DNA of 64,000 nt from Streptomyces alfalfae (GTDB lineage Bacteria > Actinomycetota > Actinomycetes > Streptomycetales > Streptomycetaceae), in the NCBI RefSeq assembly GCF_004127445.1, contig NZ_QEXM01000046.1, forward strand, positions 114,183-178,182, given 5' to 3'. This document shows positions 8,015 to 16,280 of the stretch, piece by piece. The notes beneath the pieces were generated by a model. The model worked only from the letters and a program-made list of their open reading frames with translations, ran no database searches and was not told the origin of the DNA. Each line of letters starts with the position of its first letter. Position 1 is the stretch's first letter. The position numbers and the translations under genes were made by a program.

Positions 8015-9121
8015 TTACTCCGTGCAGCCCGTCTGCCCCGAGGCCAGCGTCGCGCAGGCCTTCGCGGACGTGCCCTCCTTGACCGCGACCATCGGCGTGT
8101 ACGCGTCGAAGTCCTCGTTGACCGTGCTGTTCTGCTGGGCGTCGGCGCCCTTGCCCGATCCGGTGATCGTGACCTTGTCGCCCGGCGTGGCCTGGGTGAT
8201 GCGCGCCCACGCCGCCCCGCACGTCTTGCTGTAGCGCACCTCGACCAGGGTCTTGCCGACCGTGGCCCGCGAGGCGGTCTTCGCCAGCTCGCCGCCGCAG
8301 CCCATGTTCTCGGGGTCCTTGCCCGCGCAGTCCGCGCCGCTGCACTCGACGCCCGCGGGCAGCTCCGCCTCGCTGGACGTGGGGGTCTTGGACGGTTCCG
8401 CCCCGGCCTTCTTCTCGTCGCCGCCGAAGTCGGTCAGGAAGACCGCCGCCGCGATCACGACGAGGGCTCCGACGACCCCCGCGAGGAACATCGTCAGCTT
8501 GCGCTTGCGGCGCTGCCCGTCGGGCGACTCGCCCTGCCGGGCCGCGTGCGGCGCGCCCGGGCCCGGGGCGGAGTGGGCGGCGGGGGTGTGGTGCGGCGGC
8601 AGCGTGGGCGACACGCCCGCGGGGCCCGCCACGCCGGTCAGGCCGCCGACGCCCGCGGAGCCGTTGCGCGCCGGGGCCGCGTCGTCCCTGCCGGGCGGTT
8701 TGCCGGAGGACTTGCCGGCGGGTTTGTCGGACGTTCTGCCGGACTTCGACCGCGACTTGGCGGACGCGGCCTGGCGCTGTTCCGCCTCCTTCAGCGCGGC
8801 CCGCGCCTGGGATATGCGTATCGCCTGCATGGTCATGTCGTGGCGCATCTCGGACCGGCTCCAGGCGCGCTCCGCGAGCTCCCAGAGGGTGATGAGGTGC
8901 ACGGGCGGCGTGCCCGTCACCTCGGCCAGCGCGACGATCGCCCCCTTGGGCGCGAGCAGCCGCCCGTTCAGATAGCGCTCCCACGACGTCTTGCTGTACC
9001 CGGTCCGGTCCGAGACCGCCGCGATGCTCAGACCACTGCGGTCCACGAGCCTGCGGAGCTGGTCGGCGAACTCCCTGACCTCTGGGTCGAGCTCGTCCGG
9101 CAGTGCCTTCCAACGAGGCAT
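8015..9121 (-). CDS. Membrane-tethered HTH protein with extracellular DUF2690 domain
   Basis: 368-residue fusion protein. Residues 15-75 form an XRE-type helix-turn-helix (DRSGLSIAAVSDRTGYSKTSWERYLNGR). Then come a helical Arg/Ala segment, a low-complexity Gly/Pro linker, one membrane helix (about residues 228-250, LTMFLAGVVGALVVIAAAVFLT), and an exported C-terminal domain with conserved cysteines (VECSGADCAGKDPENMGCG..., RYSKTCGAAWARI, CATLASGQTGC). The last part matches my memory of the DUF2690 family, common in Streptomyces. Such architecture suggests a one-component sensor linking an outside signal to DNA or to a cytoplasmic partner. Start ATG 9119-9121 behind GGGGGAG. Confidence 0.85.
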   Translation of the reverse strand: MPRWKALPDELDPEVREFADQLRRLVDRSGLSIAAVSDRTGYSKTSWERYLNGRLLAPKGAIVALAEVTGTPPVHLITLWELAERAWSRSEMRHDMTMQAIRISQARAALKEAEQRQAASAKSRSKSGRTSDKPAGKSSGKPPGRDDAAPARNGSAGVGGLTGVAGPAGVSPTLPPHHTPAAHSAPGPGAPHAARQGESPDGQRRKRKLTMFLAGVVGALVVIAAAVFLTDFGGDEKKAGAEPSKTPTSSEAELPAGVECSGADCAGKDPENMGCGGELAKTASRATVGKTLVEVRYSKTCGAAWARITQATPGDKVTITGSGKGADAQQNSTVNEDFDAYTPMVAVKEGTSAKACATLASGQTGCTE

Positions 9122-9630
9122 TACTCCCCCTATTCCCCCCGTACGTGCCTGTCGTGCCCCCGTACGTCCTTGTCCTGCGCCCGCGTCCGCCCGGTCGCCG
9201 CCCCGTCGAGAGGGATGCGCGGAGTCAGGATGTCAGTTCCCGCGGTCCGCCGAACAGTGTCCCACCGCCTCGTGGTGGCCGGTCACGCACATCGGACCAG
9301 GGTCGTTGCACGCCTCGAACACCGTTGCGGAATGGTCACCTCCGTGCCACAGGGGCCGGGCAGAGCTTGAACGATGTTGGCGCGTCCATGACTCTGGATC
9401 TCGAGCGGAACGCACCGCTTACATCGGGTGATTCCTCCGGGAATCGACCCTCCCTGACGACGGCACCCGTCCTCCCACGGGGGAGAGGACGGGCGCCGTC
9501 TCCTTTCCGTTCCCCTGCGCGCCGGGGTGATTGGCCCGAAAGGGCGTACTTCGGCCAAGTCTGCGGCGCGGACCCCGGGGAGATCGGCAGAGTGCAAAGG
9601 CAACGCACGCACTCATGAAGGGACCCGTAC
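9122..9630. other. Intergenic region (509 bp) with an unassigned strong hairpin
   Basis: No convincing gene; the short frames on both strands lack ribosome sites. It holds the promoter side of the HTH/DUF2690 gene and of the secreted protein at 9631, plus a terminator-like hairpin at 9459-9500 not placed behind any gene I recognise. Confidence 0.5.
9459..9500 (+). terminator. Strong terminator-like hairpin, orphan
   Basis: 16-bp stem with one mismatch (9459-9474 with 9485-9500), ten-base loop, followed by TCCTTT on the plus strand. No gene is recognised directly upstream on the plus strand. Confidence 0.55.
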
Positions 9631-9933
9631 ATGAAGTACGGCAAGCGTCTCGCCGGCGGCCTCGTCGCCGCCTCCGCCCTCCTCGGCACCTGCCTCGCCA
9701 CGGCCCCCGCGGCCGAGGCGGCGGCGGTGCGGGGCACCGCGCCATCCTGTGTGAAGCGGGACGTGATCAAGCACCGCAAGTACGTGAAGGTCACGAACAA
9801 CTGCCGCGAGACCATGCACCTGAAGGTCGTCATCGACTGGGGCAACGACTCGCCGTGCCTCACCTACCAGCCGGGCCAGCAGTGGGAGTGGAACTGGGGC
9901 CGCGGCTCCTACGGCAAGGTCGTCACCTGCTGA
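9631..9933 (+). CDS. Secreted tendamistat-fold (alpha-amylase inhibitor family-like) protein
   Basis: 100-residue preprotein with a signal peptide (KRLAGGLVAASALLGTCLATAPAAEA, cleavage near residue 30-32). The mature part has four cysteines (C40, C58, C76, C100) spaced 18, 18 and 24. Together with APSCV near the start, LKVV and PGQ this matches the Streptomyces alpha-amylase inhibitor tendamistat (two disulfides). The inhibitory Trp-Arg-Tyr triplet that precedes the second Cys in tendamistat is replaced by R49-K50-Y51, so inhibition of mammalian-type amylase is doubtful; a different target is possible. ATG 9631 follows AAGGGA. Monocistronic. Confidence 0.75.
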   Translation: MKYGKRLAGGLVAASALLGTCLATAPAAEAAAVRGTAPSCVKRDVIKHRKYVKVTNNCRETMHLKVVIDWGNDSPCLTYQPGQQWEWNWGRGSYGKVVTC

Positions 9934-9965
9934 CCGACGACCGCCGGGGGCCGTGCCGGGCCCCC

Positions 9966-9995
9966 GGACCCGCACCCGCACCCGCACCCGCACCG
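9966..9995 (+). repeat. CCCGCA hexamer microsatellite
   Basis: About five tandem CCCGCA units just after the secreted protein gene, between its stop and the convergent response-regulator stop. Confidence 0.8.
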
Positions 9996-10003
9996 CGGGA
10001 GGC

Positions 10004-10693
10004 TCACCGCGCGCCCGGCGTGACGAGGCCCGACTCGTAGGCCACCACCACCGCCTGCGCCCTGCTGTCCAGGCCGAGCTTGCTCATCGTGCGGTTGAGG
10101 TGCGTCTTGACGGTGGCCTCGCTGATGTAGAGCCGCTCGGCGATGTCCGCGTTGGTCAGGCCGCGGGCGATCAGCTTCAGGACCTCCACCTCACGCCCGG
10201 TCAGCGCCGCGAGGTCGGGCGGCGGTCCGCCCTCGGCGCCGCCGTCGGGGCACGCGGCCTGCCGCGCGAACGCCTCGACCAGGCGGCGCGTCACGCTGGG
10301 CGCGAAGAGCGCGTCGCCGCCGCCGACCGCCGCGACCGCGGCGAGCAGCCGCTCCGGGCCCGAGTCCTTGAGCAGGAACCCCGAGGCGCCGGCGCGCAGC
10401 GCCCCGTACACGTACTCGTCGAGGTCGAAGGTGGTCAGGACCAGGACCCGCGGTGGGGGTTCCGCCGCCTGGGCGAGGATGCGCGTGGTGGCCGTGATGC
10501 CGTTCGTGCCGGGCATCCGGATGTCCATGAGGATGACGTCGGGCCGCGTCTCGGCGGCGAGCGCCACGGCCTCGTCGCCGTCGCCCGCCTCGCCGACGAC
10601 CTCGATGCCGGGCGCGGCGCGCAGGAGTCCGACCAGGCCCGCGCGGATGAGGAACTGGTCGTCCACGACGAGTACTTTCACCGAGCCGGTCAT
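10004..10693 (-). CDS. NarL/FixJ-family response regulator
   Basis: 229-residue DNA-binding response regulator. The receiver domain (about residues 5-125) has the acidic pair VVDDQ, phospho-acceptor Asp in VILMDIRMPG (about D55) and the conserved Lys in LLKDS. The C-terminal LuxR-type HTH (ALTGREVEVLKLIARGLTNADIAERL, VKTHLNRTMSKL) follows. ATG 10691-10693 overlaps the kinase stop by four bases, so the pair is cotranslated. Target genes are unknown; autoregulation is typical. Confidence 0.95.
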   Translation of the reverse strand: MTGSVKVLVVDDQFLIRAGLVGLLRAAPGIEVVGEAGDGDEAVALAAETRPDVILMDIRMPGTNGITATTRILAQAAEPPPRVLVLTTFDLDEYVYGALRAGASGFLLKDSGPERLLAAVAAVGGGDALFAPSVTRRLVEAFARQAACPDGGAEGGPPPDLAALTGREVEVLKLIARGLTNADIAERLYISEATVKTHLNRTMSKLGLDSRAQAVVVAYESGLVTPGAR

Positions 10694-11853
10694 CCCGTGG
10701 TGTCGTCCCCCCGCGCCGCTGCCCGGGCCGAGGTCGGCAAGGTGAGGCGCACGGCGAATCCTCCCTCGCTCAGCGGGCCGATGCTGATCGTCCCGCCGTA
10801 GAGCTTGGCCCGCTCCCGCATCCCAATCAAGCCGTGCCCCGCGCCCGTCCGCACCTTGTCCGGAATCACCCCCTCGCCGTCGTCGGTCACCGAGACCTCG
10901 ATGTGGTGGCGCCGGTAGGCGAGTTCCACGGTGGTGCCCGCGCCGCCCGCGTGCTTCATCACGTTGGTCAGCGCCTCCTGCGCCACGCGGTACGCGCACA
11001 GCTCGACGCCGGGCGCGAGGGGCCGTGGAGTGCCCGTCACGCGCAGCTCGACCGGGACTCCCCCGGCCCGCACCCGCTCGACCATCTCGTCGAGGCGGGC
11101 GAGGCCCGGCATGGGCGCCGCCGGCGCGCCGTCCTCACCGTCGCCGTCCTCCGCCCGCAGCACGCGCAGCATGCGGCGCAGCTCTTCGAGCGCCTCGCCG
11201 CTGGTGTCCGCGATGGTGCCGAGCGCCGAGCGCGCCGTGGGCGGGTCCGAGCCGAAGACGAAGGTGGCGAGGCCCGCCTGCACGGATATGACCGACATGT
11301 GGTGCGCCACGACGTCGTGCAGCTCCCGCGCGATCCGCCCCCGCTCCTGCTGGACCTCGCGCCGTGCCCGCTCGTCCTGCTCCCGTTTGAGCTGCCGGGC
11401 CAGTTCGGCCGTCCGGCGCGCGGCGTGCCCGAAGCGCCAGATCACCAGGGGGAAGCCGACCGCCTGGGCGACGACGGCGGGCATCGCCGCTCCCGCGTCG
11501 CACAGGCCCGCGTAGATCCACACGGCTCCCATCAGCACCGCGCAGGGCAGGGAGACGCGGGCGGGCCGCACGGACGCCACGGTGTAGACGGCGAGCATGG
11601 GCGCGAAGGTGTTCAGGACCGGCCAGTACCCGGCGGTGACGTACACGGTCCACACGGCGTGCACGAAGAGGAGCACGGTGAGCGGCGCCTTGCCCCGCAG
11701 GACCGCGGGCAGGTTGACGAGGGCCACCAGCGCGTACCCGAGGGGGTCGAGTTCCGGCCAGCCCTGCCGTGCGGACTCCTGGCCGAGCAGCACGGCCACC
11801 GTGGTCAGGGCGACCGCGATGAGCGCGTCGACGACGACAGGGCGGATGCGCAT
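10690..11853 (-). CDS. Sensor histidine kinase (DesK/HisKA_3 type)
   Basis: Membrane sensor kinase of about 387 residues with four to five N-terminal helices, the HisKA_3 box (RGRIARELHDVVAHHMSVIS, phospho-His in ELHD) and an HATPase domain (QEALTNVMKHAGG, VTDDGEGV, GHGLIGMRERA). It phosphorylates the response regulator encoded immediately downstream. I place the start at ATG 11851-11853, immediately before the first membrane helix; an in-frame TTG at 11892 is possible. Neither has a clear ribosome site. The short extracytoplasmic loops suggest sensing within the membrane. Confidence 0.93.
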   Translation of the reverse strand: MRIRPVVVDALIAVALTTVAVLLGQESARQGWPELDPLGYALVALVNLPAVLRGKAPLTVLLFVHAVWTVYVTAGYWPVLNTFAPMLAVYTVASVRPARVSLPCAVLMGAVWIYAGLCDAGAAMPAVVAQAVGFPLVIWRFGHAARRTAELARQLKREQDERARREVQQERGRIARELHDVVAHHMSVISVQAGLATFVFGSDPPTARSALGTIADTSGEALEELRRMLRVLRAEDGDGEDGAPAAPMPGLARLDEMVERVRAGGVPVELRVTGTPRPLAPGVELCAYRVAQEALTNVMKHAGGAGTTVELAYRRHHIEVSVTDDGEGVIPDKVRTGAGHGLIGMRERAKLYGGTISIGPLSEGGFAVRLTLPTSARAAARGDDTTG

Positions 11854-12051
11854 CGCCGCAGCGTAACGCGCGTTCTCTGGGCGGTACGTCAACCAGCGGC
11901 GGTACCGCGGAAGTTGTAGGAACCGCGCGGCTACCGCGCCGGGAGTGCCCCGGGATCAACCTGGTGTGTGACGACGCCCCCGGGGACCCCGCCGTAGCTT
12001 TTGCACCAGGGGGAGTGCGCGCCGGCTTCCGCGCCAGAGGCCGTCGGGAAC

Positions 12052-12091
12052 GACGGTGGCCCGTCCCTCCGGGGGAGGACGGGCCACCGTC
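12052..12091 (-). terminator. Terminator of the folD-DUF3017 operon
   Basis: Perfect 15-bp stem (12052-12066 with 12077-12091), ten-base loop, 29 bases beyond the DUF3017 stop. Confidence 0.75.
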
Positions 12092-12119
12092 ACGCACCGC
12101 TCACGGCGTCGGCGCCGGG

Positions 12120-12692
12120 TCAGCTGTCGATCGTGAAGTGCAGCGTGTCGTCCAGGAACGGGATCTCCAGGACCGGCTTGGGCTGCGCCATCAGGGCCAG
12201 CAGGATGATGGCCCCGCCGAGCGCCCCGTACGTCACCATGTCCGTGAACCGCGAGCGCACCGCCAGCATGCCGACGTCCGGCAGCGCCCACCGCAGCACG
12301 GCGCCGCCGACGAGGGCCACGCCGATCAGCACGGTGCCGAGCCGGAACACGTCGAGCGCGGTGAGCAGCAGCCCCAGGCCGACCAGGCCGAGGACGCTGA
12401 GCAGCGGCCACTGGCGGGCCGGGGCGGGGGCGTCGCCGGGGGCCGCGCGGCCGCCGCCCTCGGGGCGGGCGGTGTCGCGGGTGAACAGCGGGAAGCGGCG
12501 CGAGACCTTCCGCGGTTCGCCGTCGGGCCCCGGCGCGCTGACCGCGCCCTTGGCCTCGACGTCCGCCGGGTCCTGTGCCGGCTCCTCTGCCGGGTGCGCA
12601 ACCGCGGGCCCGGCCGCCTCCGCCTCGGCGGACCCCGCGGCCTTCGCGGACCCCGCGGCCTTCGCGGACTTCCGCTCGGATTCTGCGTTCAT
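12120..12692 (-). CDS. DUF3017 membrane protein
   Basis: 190-residue protein. The N-terminal 90 residues are Ala/Glu/Pro-rich and disordered, with repeated AAGSA units; the C-terminal half has three to four membrane helices (PLLSVLGLVGLGLLLTALDVF, LGTVLIGVALVGGAVLRWALP, YGALGGAIILLALM). This matches the actinobacterial DUF3017 family, regularly encoded next to folD; function unknown. Start ATG 12690-12692 follows AAGGGG. It lies 20 bases after the folD stop on the same strand, so it is cotranscribed. Confidence 0.85.
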   Translation of the reverse strand: MNAESERKSAKAAGSAKAAGSAEAEAAGPAVAHPAEEPAQDPADVEAKGAVSAPGPDGEPRKVSRRFPLFTRDTARPEGGGRAAPGDAPAPARQWPLLSVLGLVGLGLLLTALDVFRLGTVLIGVALVGGAVLRWALPDVGMLAVRSRFTDMVTYGALGGAIILLALMAQPKPVLEIPFLDDTLHFTIDS

Positions 12693-12712
12693 GAGCGCGC
12701 CCCTTCCCCGGG

Positions 12713-13573
12713 TCAGCTCGCGGCAGTGCTGCGCTCGGCGGCCTCGACGACGTTCACCAGGAGCTGGGCGCGGGTCATCGGACCGACGCCGCCCGGGTTC
12801 GGGGAGATCCACCCGGCGACCTCGGCGACGCCCGGGTGGACGTCCCCGACGATCTTGCCGCTGTCGTCGCGCGAGACACCGACGTCCAGGACGGCGGCGC
12901 CCGGCTTCACGTCCTCGGGCTTGATGAGGTGCGGGACGCCCGCGGCGGCCACGATGATGTCGGCCCGCTTCAGGTGCGCGGCGAGGTCACGGGTGCCGGT
13001 GTGGCACTGCGTGACCGTGGCGTTCTCGGACTTGCGGGTGAGCAGCAGCGGCATCGGCCGGCCGATGGTGACACCGCGCCCGACGACCACGACCTCGGCG
13101 CCCTTGATCTCCACGCCGTGCTGCCGCAGCAGCCGGATGATGCCGTACGGGGTGCAGGGCAGCGGGGCCGGCTCGTTCAGGACGAGGCGGCCGAGGTTCA
13201 TGGGGTGCAGTCCGTCGGCGTCCTTGGCCGGGTCCATCAGTTCCAGGACGCGGTTCTCGTCGATGCCCTTGGGCAGCGGGAGTTGGACGATGTAGCCGGT
13301 GCAGGCGGGGTCGTCGTTGAGTTCGCGCACGACCGCCTCGATCTCCTCCTGGGAGGCGGTGGCGGGCAGTTCGCGCTGGATGGAGGCGATGCCGACCTGC
13401 GCGCAGTCGCGGTGCTTGCCCGCGACGTACTTCTGGCTGCCCGGGTCGTCGCCGACCAGGACGGTACCGAGTCCGGGCGTGACGCCCTTCTCCTTCAGGG
13501 CCGCCACGCGGGCGGTCAGTTCGGACTTGATCGCGGCTGCGGTGGCCTTGCCATCGAGAATCTGGGCGGTCAT
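12713..13573 (-). CDS. folD: Methylenetetrahydrofolate dehydrogenase/cyclohydrolase
   Basis: Bifunctional FolD, 286 residues, interconverting 5,10-methylene-THF and 10-formyl-THF in the cytoplasm. The catalytic Lys lies in SQKYVAGKHRDC; the substrate motif YIVQLPLPKGID, the NADP loop VVVGRGVTIGRPM and the C-terminal signature NPGGVGPMTRAQLLVN are all present. It supplies formyl-THF for purine synthesis, which fits the nearby purN and purH. ATG start at 13571-13573. Confidence 0.97.
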   Translation of the reverse strand: MTAQILDGKATAAAIKSELTARVAALKEKGVTPGLGTVLVGDDPGSQKYVAGKHRDCAQVGIASIQRELPATASQEEIEAVVRELNDDPACTGYIVQLPLPKGIDENRVLELMDPAKDADGLHPMNLGRLVLNEPAPLPCTPYGIIRLLRQHGVEIKGAEVVVVGRGVTIGRPMPLLLTRKSENATVTQCHTGTRDLAAHLKRADIIVAAAGVPHLIKPEDVKPGAAVLDVGVSRDDSGKIVGDVHPGVAEVAGWISPNPGGVGPMTRAQLLVNVVEAAERSTAAS

Positions 13574-13818
13574 GACCCCATCTTCCCGGATGAGGGCCGC
13601 CCGGTTCCAATCAGGGCGTCACCACGTCTCACCCGCTGATCAGCGAGGTTGCACTTGCACAACACCTGCACGCCGCGCCTGGACAAATAAGCCGCGGCTA
13701 AAGAACCATGTGCGGCACAGTGCCGCGGGCAGTGTCGGGGGGACGGACCGCATCTGTGACACCTTCCTCCGTGATGTGCCGCGTCGTCCCCGCACCATCC
13801 CGACGGAGGAAGACCGCC

Positions 13819-14529
13819 ATGAGTTACGGCGACCCCAACAACCCCTACGGACAGCAGCCGCCACAGGGGCAGCCCGGTTACGGCCAGGCTCCGGGCCAGC
13901 CCGGCTACGGTTACCCCCAGCAGGCGCCGCAGGGCGTCCCCCAGCAGGGCTACGGCTACCCGCAGCAGCCGGCTTCCCCGTACGGCGCGTACCCCCAGCA
14001 GCCCGGTGGTGGCTACGGCTACCAGGGCGGCGGTCCCACGGTGGCGTCCATGGGCCGCCGCTTCGGCGCCCGTGTGATCGACGGCGTGGCGTTCGGCATC
14101 ATCTACGGCATCCTGCTCGCGATCGGCATCGCCGGTCTCGTGGGCGCGGCGTCGGACTGTGACCCGAACTCGGTCACGTACGACAGCTGCATGAACGACG
14201 CCGGCTCCGACGTCATGGCCACCATGGGCGCCTCGCTCGGCGCCTTCGCGGTCGTCGGCCTGCTCTACGAGTGGCTGATGACGGCCCTCGTCGGCGGCAC
14301 CCTCGGCAAGCTCGCCGTCGGCATCCGCGTCATCAACGCCGACACCGGCCAGAAGCCGGGCGTCGGCGCGGCCTTCGTCCGCTACATCATCCCGATCCTC
14401 GGCTCCCTGGCCTGCGGCATCGGCGCCCTCCTCGTCTACCTGTCCCCGTTCTGGGACAAGACCGGACGCCAGCAGGGCTGGCACGACAAGGCCGCCAAGA
14501 CGATGGTGGTCCAGCGCTCCAACAACTAG
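13819..14529 (+). CDS. RDD-family membrane protein
   Basis: 236-residue protein with a Pro/Gln/Gly/Tyr-rich N-terminus (repeats of GYGYPQQ type, residues 1-75) and a C-terminal RDD domain: an Arg near the first helix (GRRFGARVIDGVAFGI), Asp in that helix, and three membrane segments. ATG 13819 follows GGAGG. Family function is uncertain; some RDD proteins are sodium antiporters or accessory membrane proteins. It is divergent from folD and convergent with purH. Confidence 0.88.
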   Translation: MSYGDPNNPYGQQPPQGQPGYGQAPGQPGYGYPQQAPQGVPQQGYGYPQQPASPYGAYPQQPGGGYGYQGGGPTVASMGRRFGARVIDGVAFGIIYGILLAIGIAGLVGAASDCDPNSVTYDSCMNDAGSDVMATMGASLGAFAVVGLLYEWLMTALVGGTLGKLAVGIRVINADTGQKPGVGAAFVRYIIPILGSLACGIGALLVYLSPFWDKTGRQQGWHDKAAKTMVVQRSNN

Positions 14530-14553
14530 CGCCCCGGCCGCACGCCGACGCGC

Positions 14554-14591
14554 GAAGGCCGCGCCTTCCCTTGCGGAAAGGCGCGGCCTTC
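14554..14591. terminator. Bidirectional terminator between RDD gene and purH
   Basis: Perfect 14-bp stem GAAGGCCGCGCCTT / AAGGCGCGGCCTTC (14554-14567 with 14578-14591), located between two convergent genes. Confidence 0.8.
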
Positions 14592-14687
14592 GGCGTGTCC
14601 GACCGGGTGTCAGCCCGCGGGTGAGCCCGCTCGGGGGCTCGGTGCTCGGGGCTCCGTGCTCCATGCTCGGGGCTCGGGGCTCGGGGC

Positions 14688-16280
14688 TCAGTGGAAGAAG
14701 TGCCGGGTCCCGGTGAAGTACATCGTGACGCCCGCCTTCTTCGCCGCCTCGACGACCAGCTCGTCGCGGACCGAACCGCCGGGCTGGACGACCGCCTTGA
14801 CGCCCGCCGCGGTCAGGATCTCCAGACCGTCGGGGAAGGGGAAGAACGCGTCGGAGGCCGCGTAGGAGCCGCGGGCCCGCTCCTCGCCCGCCCGCTCGAC
14901 GGCGAGCTTCGCGGAGTCGACGCGGTTGACCTGGCCCATGCCGACGCCGACCGAGGCGCCGTCCTTGGCGAGCAGGATCGCGTTGGACTTCACCGCGCGG
15001 GACGCCTTCCACGCGAACGCCAGCTCGGCCAGCTCGCTCTCGCTCAGGGCCTCGCCCGTGGCGAGCGTCCAGTGGGCGGGGTCGTCGCCCTCGGCCTGGA
15101 GCCGGTCGGTGACCTGGAGCAGCGCGCCGCCGTCGATCTGCTTGACCTCGACGGCGTTCGACGGCGCCTGGCCGGCCCGCAGCACGCGGATGTTCTTCTT
15201 CTTGGTGAGGGCTTCGAGGGCGCCGTCCTCGTAGTCCGGCGCGACGATGACCTCGGTGAAGATCTCGGCGACCTGCTCGGCCATCTCCTTGGAGACGGGG
15301 CGGTTCACCGCGATCACACCGCCGAATGCCGACAGCGGGTCGCAGGCGTGCGCCTTGCGGTGCGCCTCGGCGACGTCGGCGCCGACCGCGATGCCGCACG
15401 GGTTGGCGTGCTTGATGATCGCGACGCAGGGCTCGTCGTGGTCGTACGCGGCACGGCGCGCGGCGTCCGTGTCCGTGAAGTTGTTGTACGACATCTCCTT
15501 GCCGTGCAGCTGCTCGGCCTCGGCGAGGCCGCCCGTGCCGTCGACGTAGAGAGCGGCGCCCTGGTGGGGGTTCTCGCCGTAGCGGAGCACGTTCTTGCGC
15601 TCGTAGGTCGCGCCGATGAAGCCGGGGAAGCCGGACTCGTCGGCCGACGCGTAGTCGTCGGCGAACCATCCGGCCACCGCCACGTCGTACGCGGCCGTGT
15701 GCCGGAACGCCTCGCCCGCGAGCCGCTTGCGCGCGGTCAGGTCGAAGCCGCCCGCCTTGACCGCCGCGAGGACGTCGGCGTACCGCTCCGGGTCGGTGAC
15801 GACCGCGACCGAGGGGTGGTTCTTGGCGGCGGCGCGGACCATCGAGGGACCGCCGATGTCGATCTGCTCGACGCACTCGTCGGGCGTCGCGCCCGAGGCG
15901 ACGGTCTCCTTGAAGGGGTAGAGGTTCACCACGACGAGCTGGAAGGGCTCGACGCCGAGCTCGTCGAGCTGGCGGCGGTGGTCGTCGAGGCGCAGGTCGG
16001 CGAGGATGCCCGCGTGGACCTTGGGGTGCAGGGTCTTGACCCGGCCGTCCAGGCACTCGGGGAAGCCGGTCAGCTCCTCGACCTTGGTGACGGGCACTCC
16101 GGCGGCGGCGATCCTCGCGGCGGTCGAGCCGGTGGAGACGAGTTCGACGCCCGCCTCGTGCAGCCCGCGCGCGAGCTCCTCCAGGCCGGTCTTGTCGTAG
16201 ACGCTGACGAGCGCGCGCTTGATCGGGCGCCGCGCGGCGTCCGCGGTCGCGTTCGCAGCGTTCTTAGCTTCGGCGGTCAC
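14688..16280 (-). CDS. purH: Bifunctional AICAR formyltransferase/IMP cyclohydrolase
   Basis: PurH, 530 residues, catalyses the last two steps of IMP synthesis. The N-terminal MGS-like cyclohydrolase domain (RALVSVYDKTGLEELARGL, STGSTAARI, RVKTLHPKVHAGIL) is followed by the AICAR transformylase domain (RYGENPHQGAAL, NNFTDTDAA, KHANPCG). GTG 16278-16280 overlaps the purN stop by four bases (GTGA), so translation is coupled to purN. Confidence 0.98.
   Translation of the reverse strand: MTAEAKNAANATADAARRPIKRALVSVYDKTGLEELARGLHEAGVELVSTGSTAARIAAAGVPVTKVEELTGFPECLDGRVKTLHPKVHAGILADLRLDDHRRQLDELGVEPFQLVVVNLYPFKETVASGATPDECVEQIDIGGPSMVRAAAKNHPSVAVVTDPERYADVLAAVKAGGFDLTARKRLAGEAFRHTAAYDVAVAGWFADDYASADESGFPGFIGATYERKNVLRYGENPHQGAALYVDGTGGLAEAEQLHGKEMSYNNFTDTDAARRAAYDHDEPCVAIIKHANPCGIAVGADVAEAHRKAHACDPLSAFGGVIAVNRPVSKEMAEQVAEIFTEVIVAPDYEDGALEALTKKKNIRVLRAGQAPSNAVEVKQIDGGALLQVTDRLQAEGDDPAHWTLATGEALSESELAELAFAWKASRAVKSNAILLAKDGASVGVGMGQVNRVDSAKLAVERAGEERARGSYAASDAFFPFPDGLEILTAAGVKAVVQPGGSVRDELVVEAAKKAGVTMYFTGTRHFFH

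Noticed and set aside
13570..16056. An 828-residue minus-strand frame crossing purH and an intergenic region
   Set aside because: It is out of frame with purH and reads through repeats and the convergent terminator; purH is certain.
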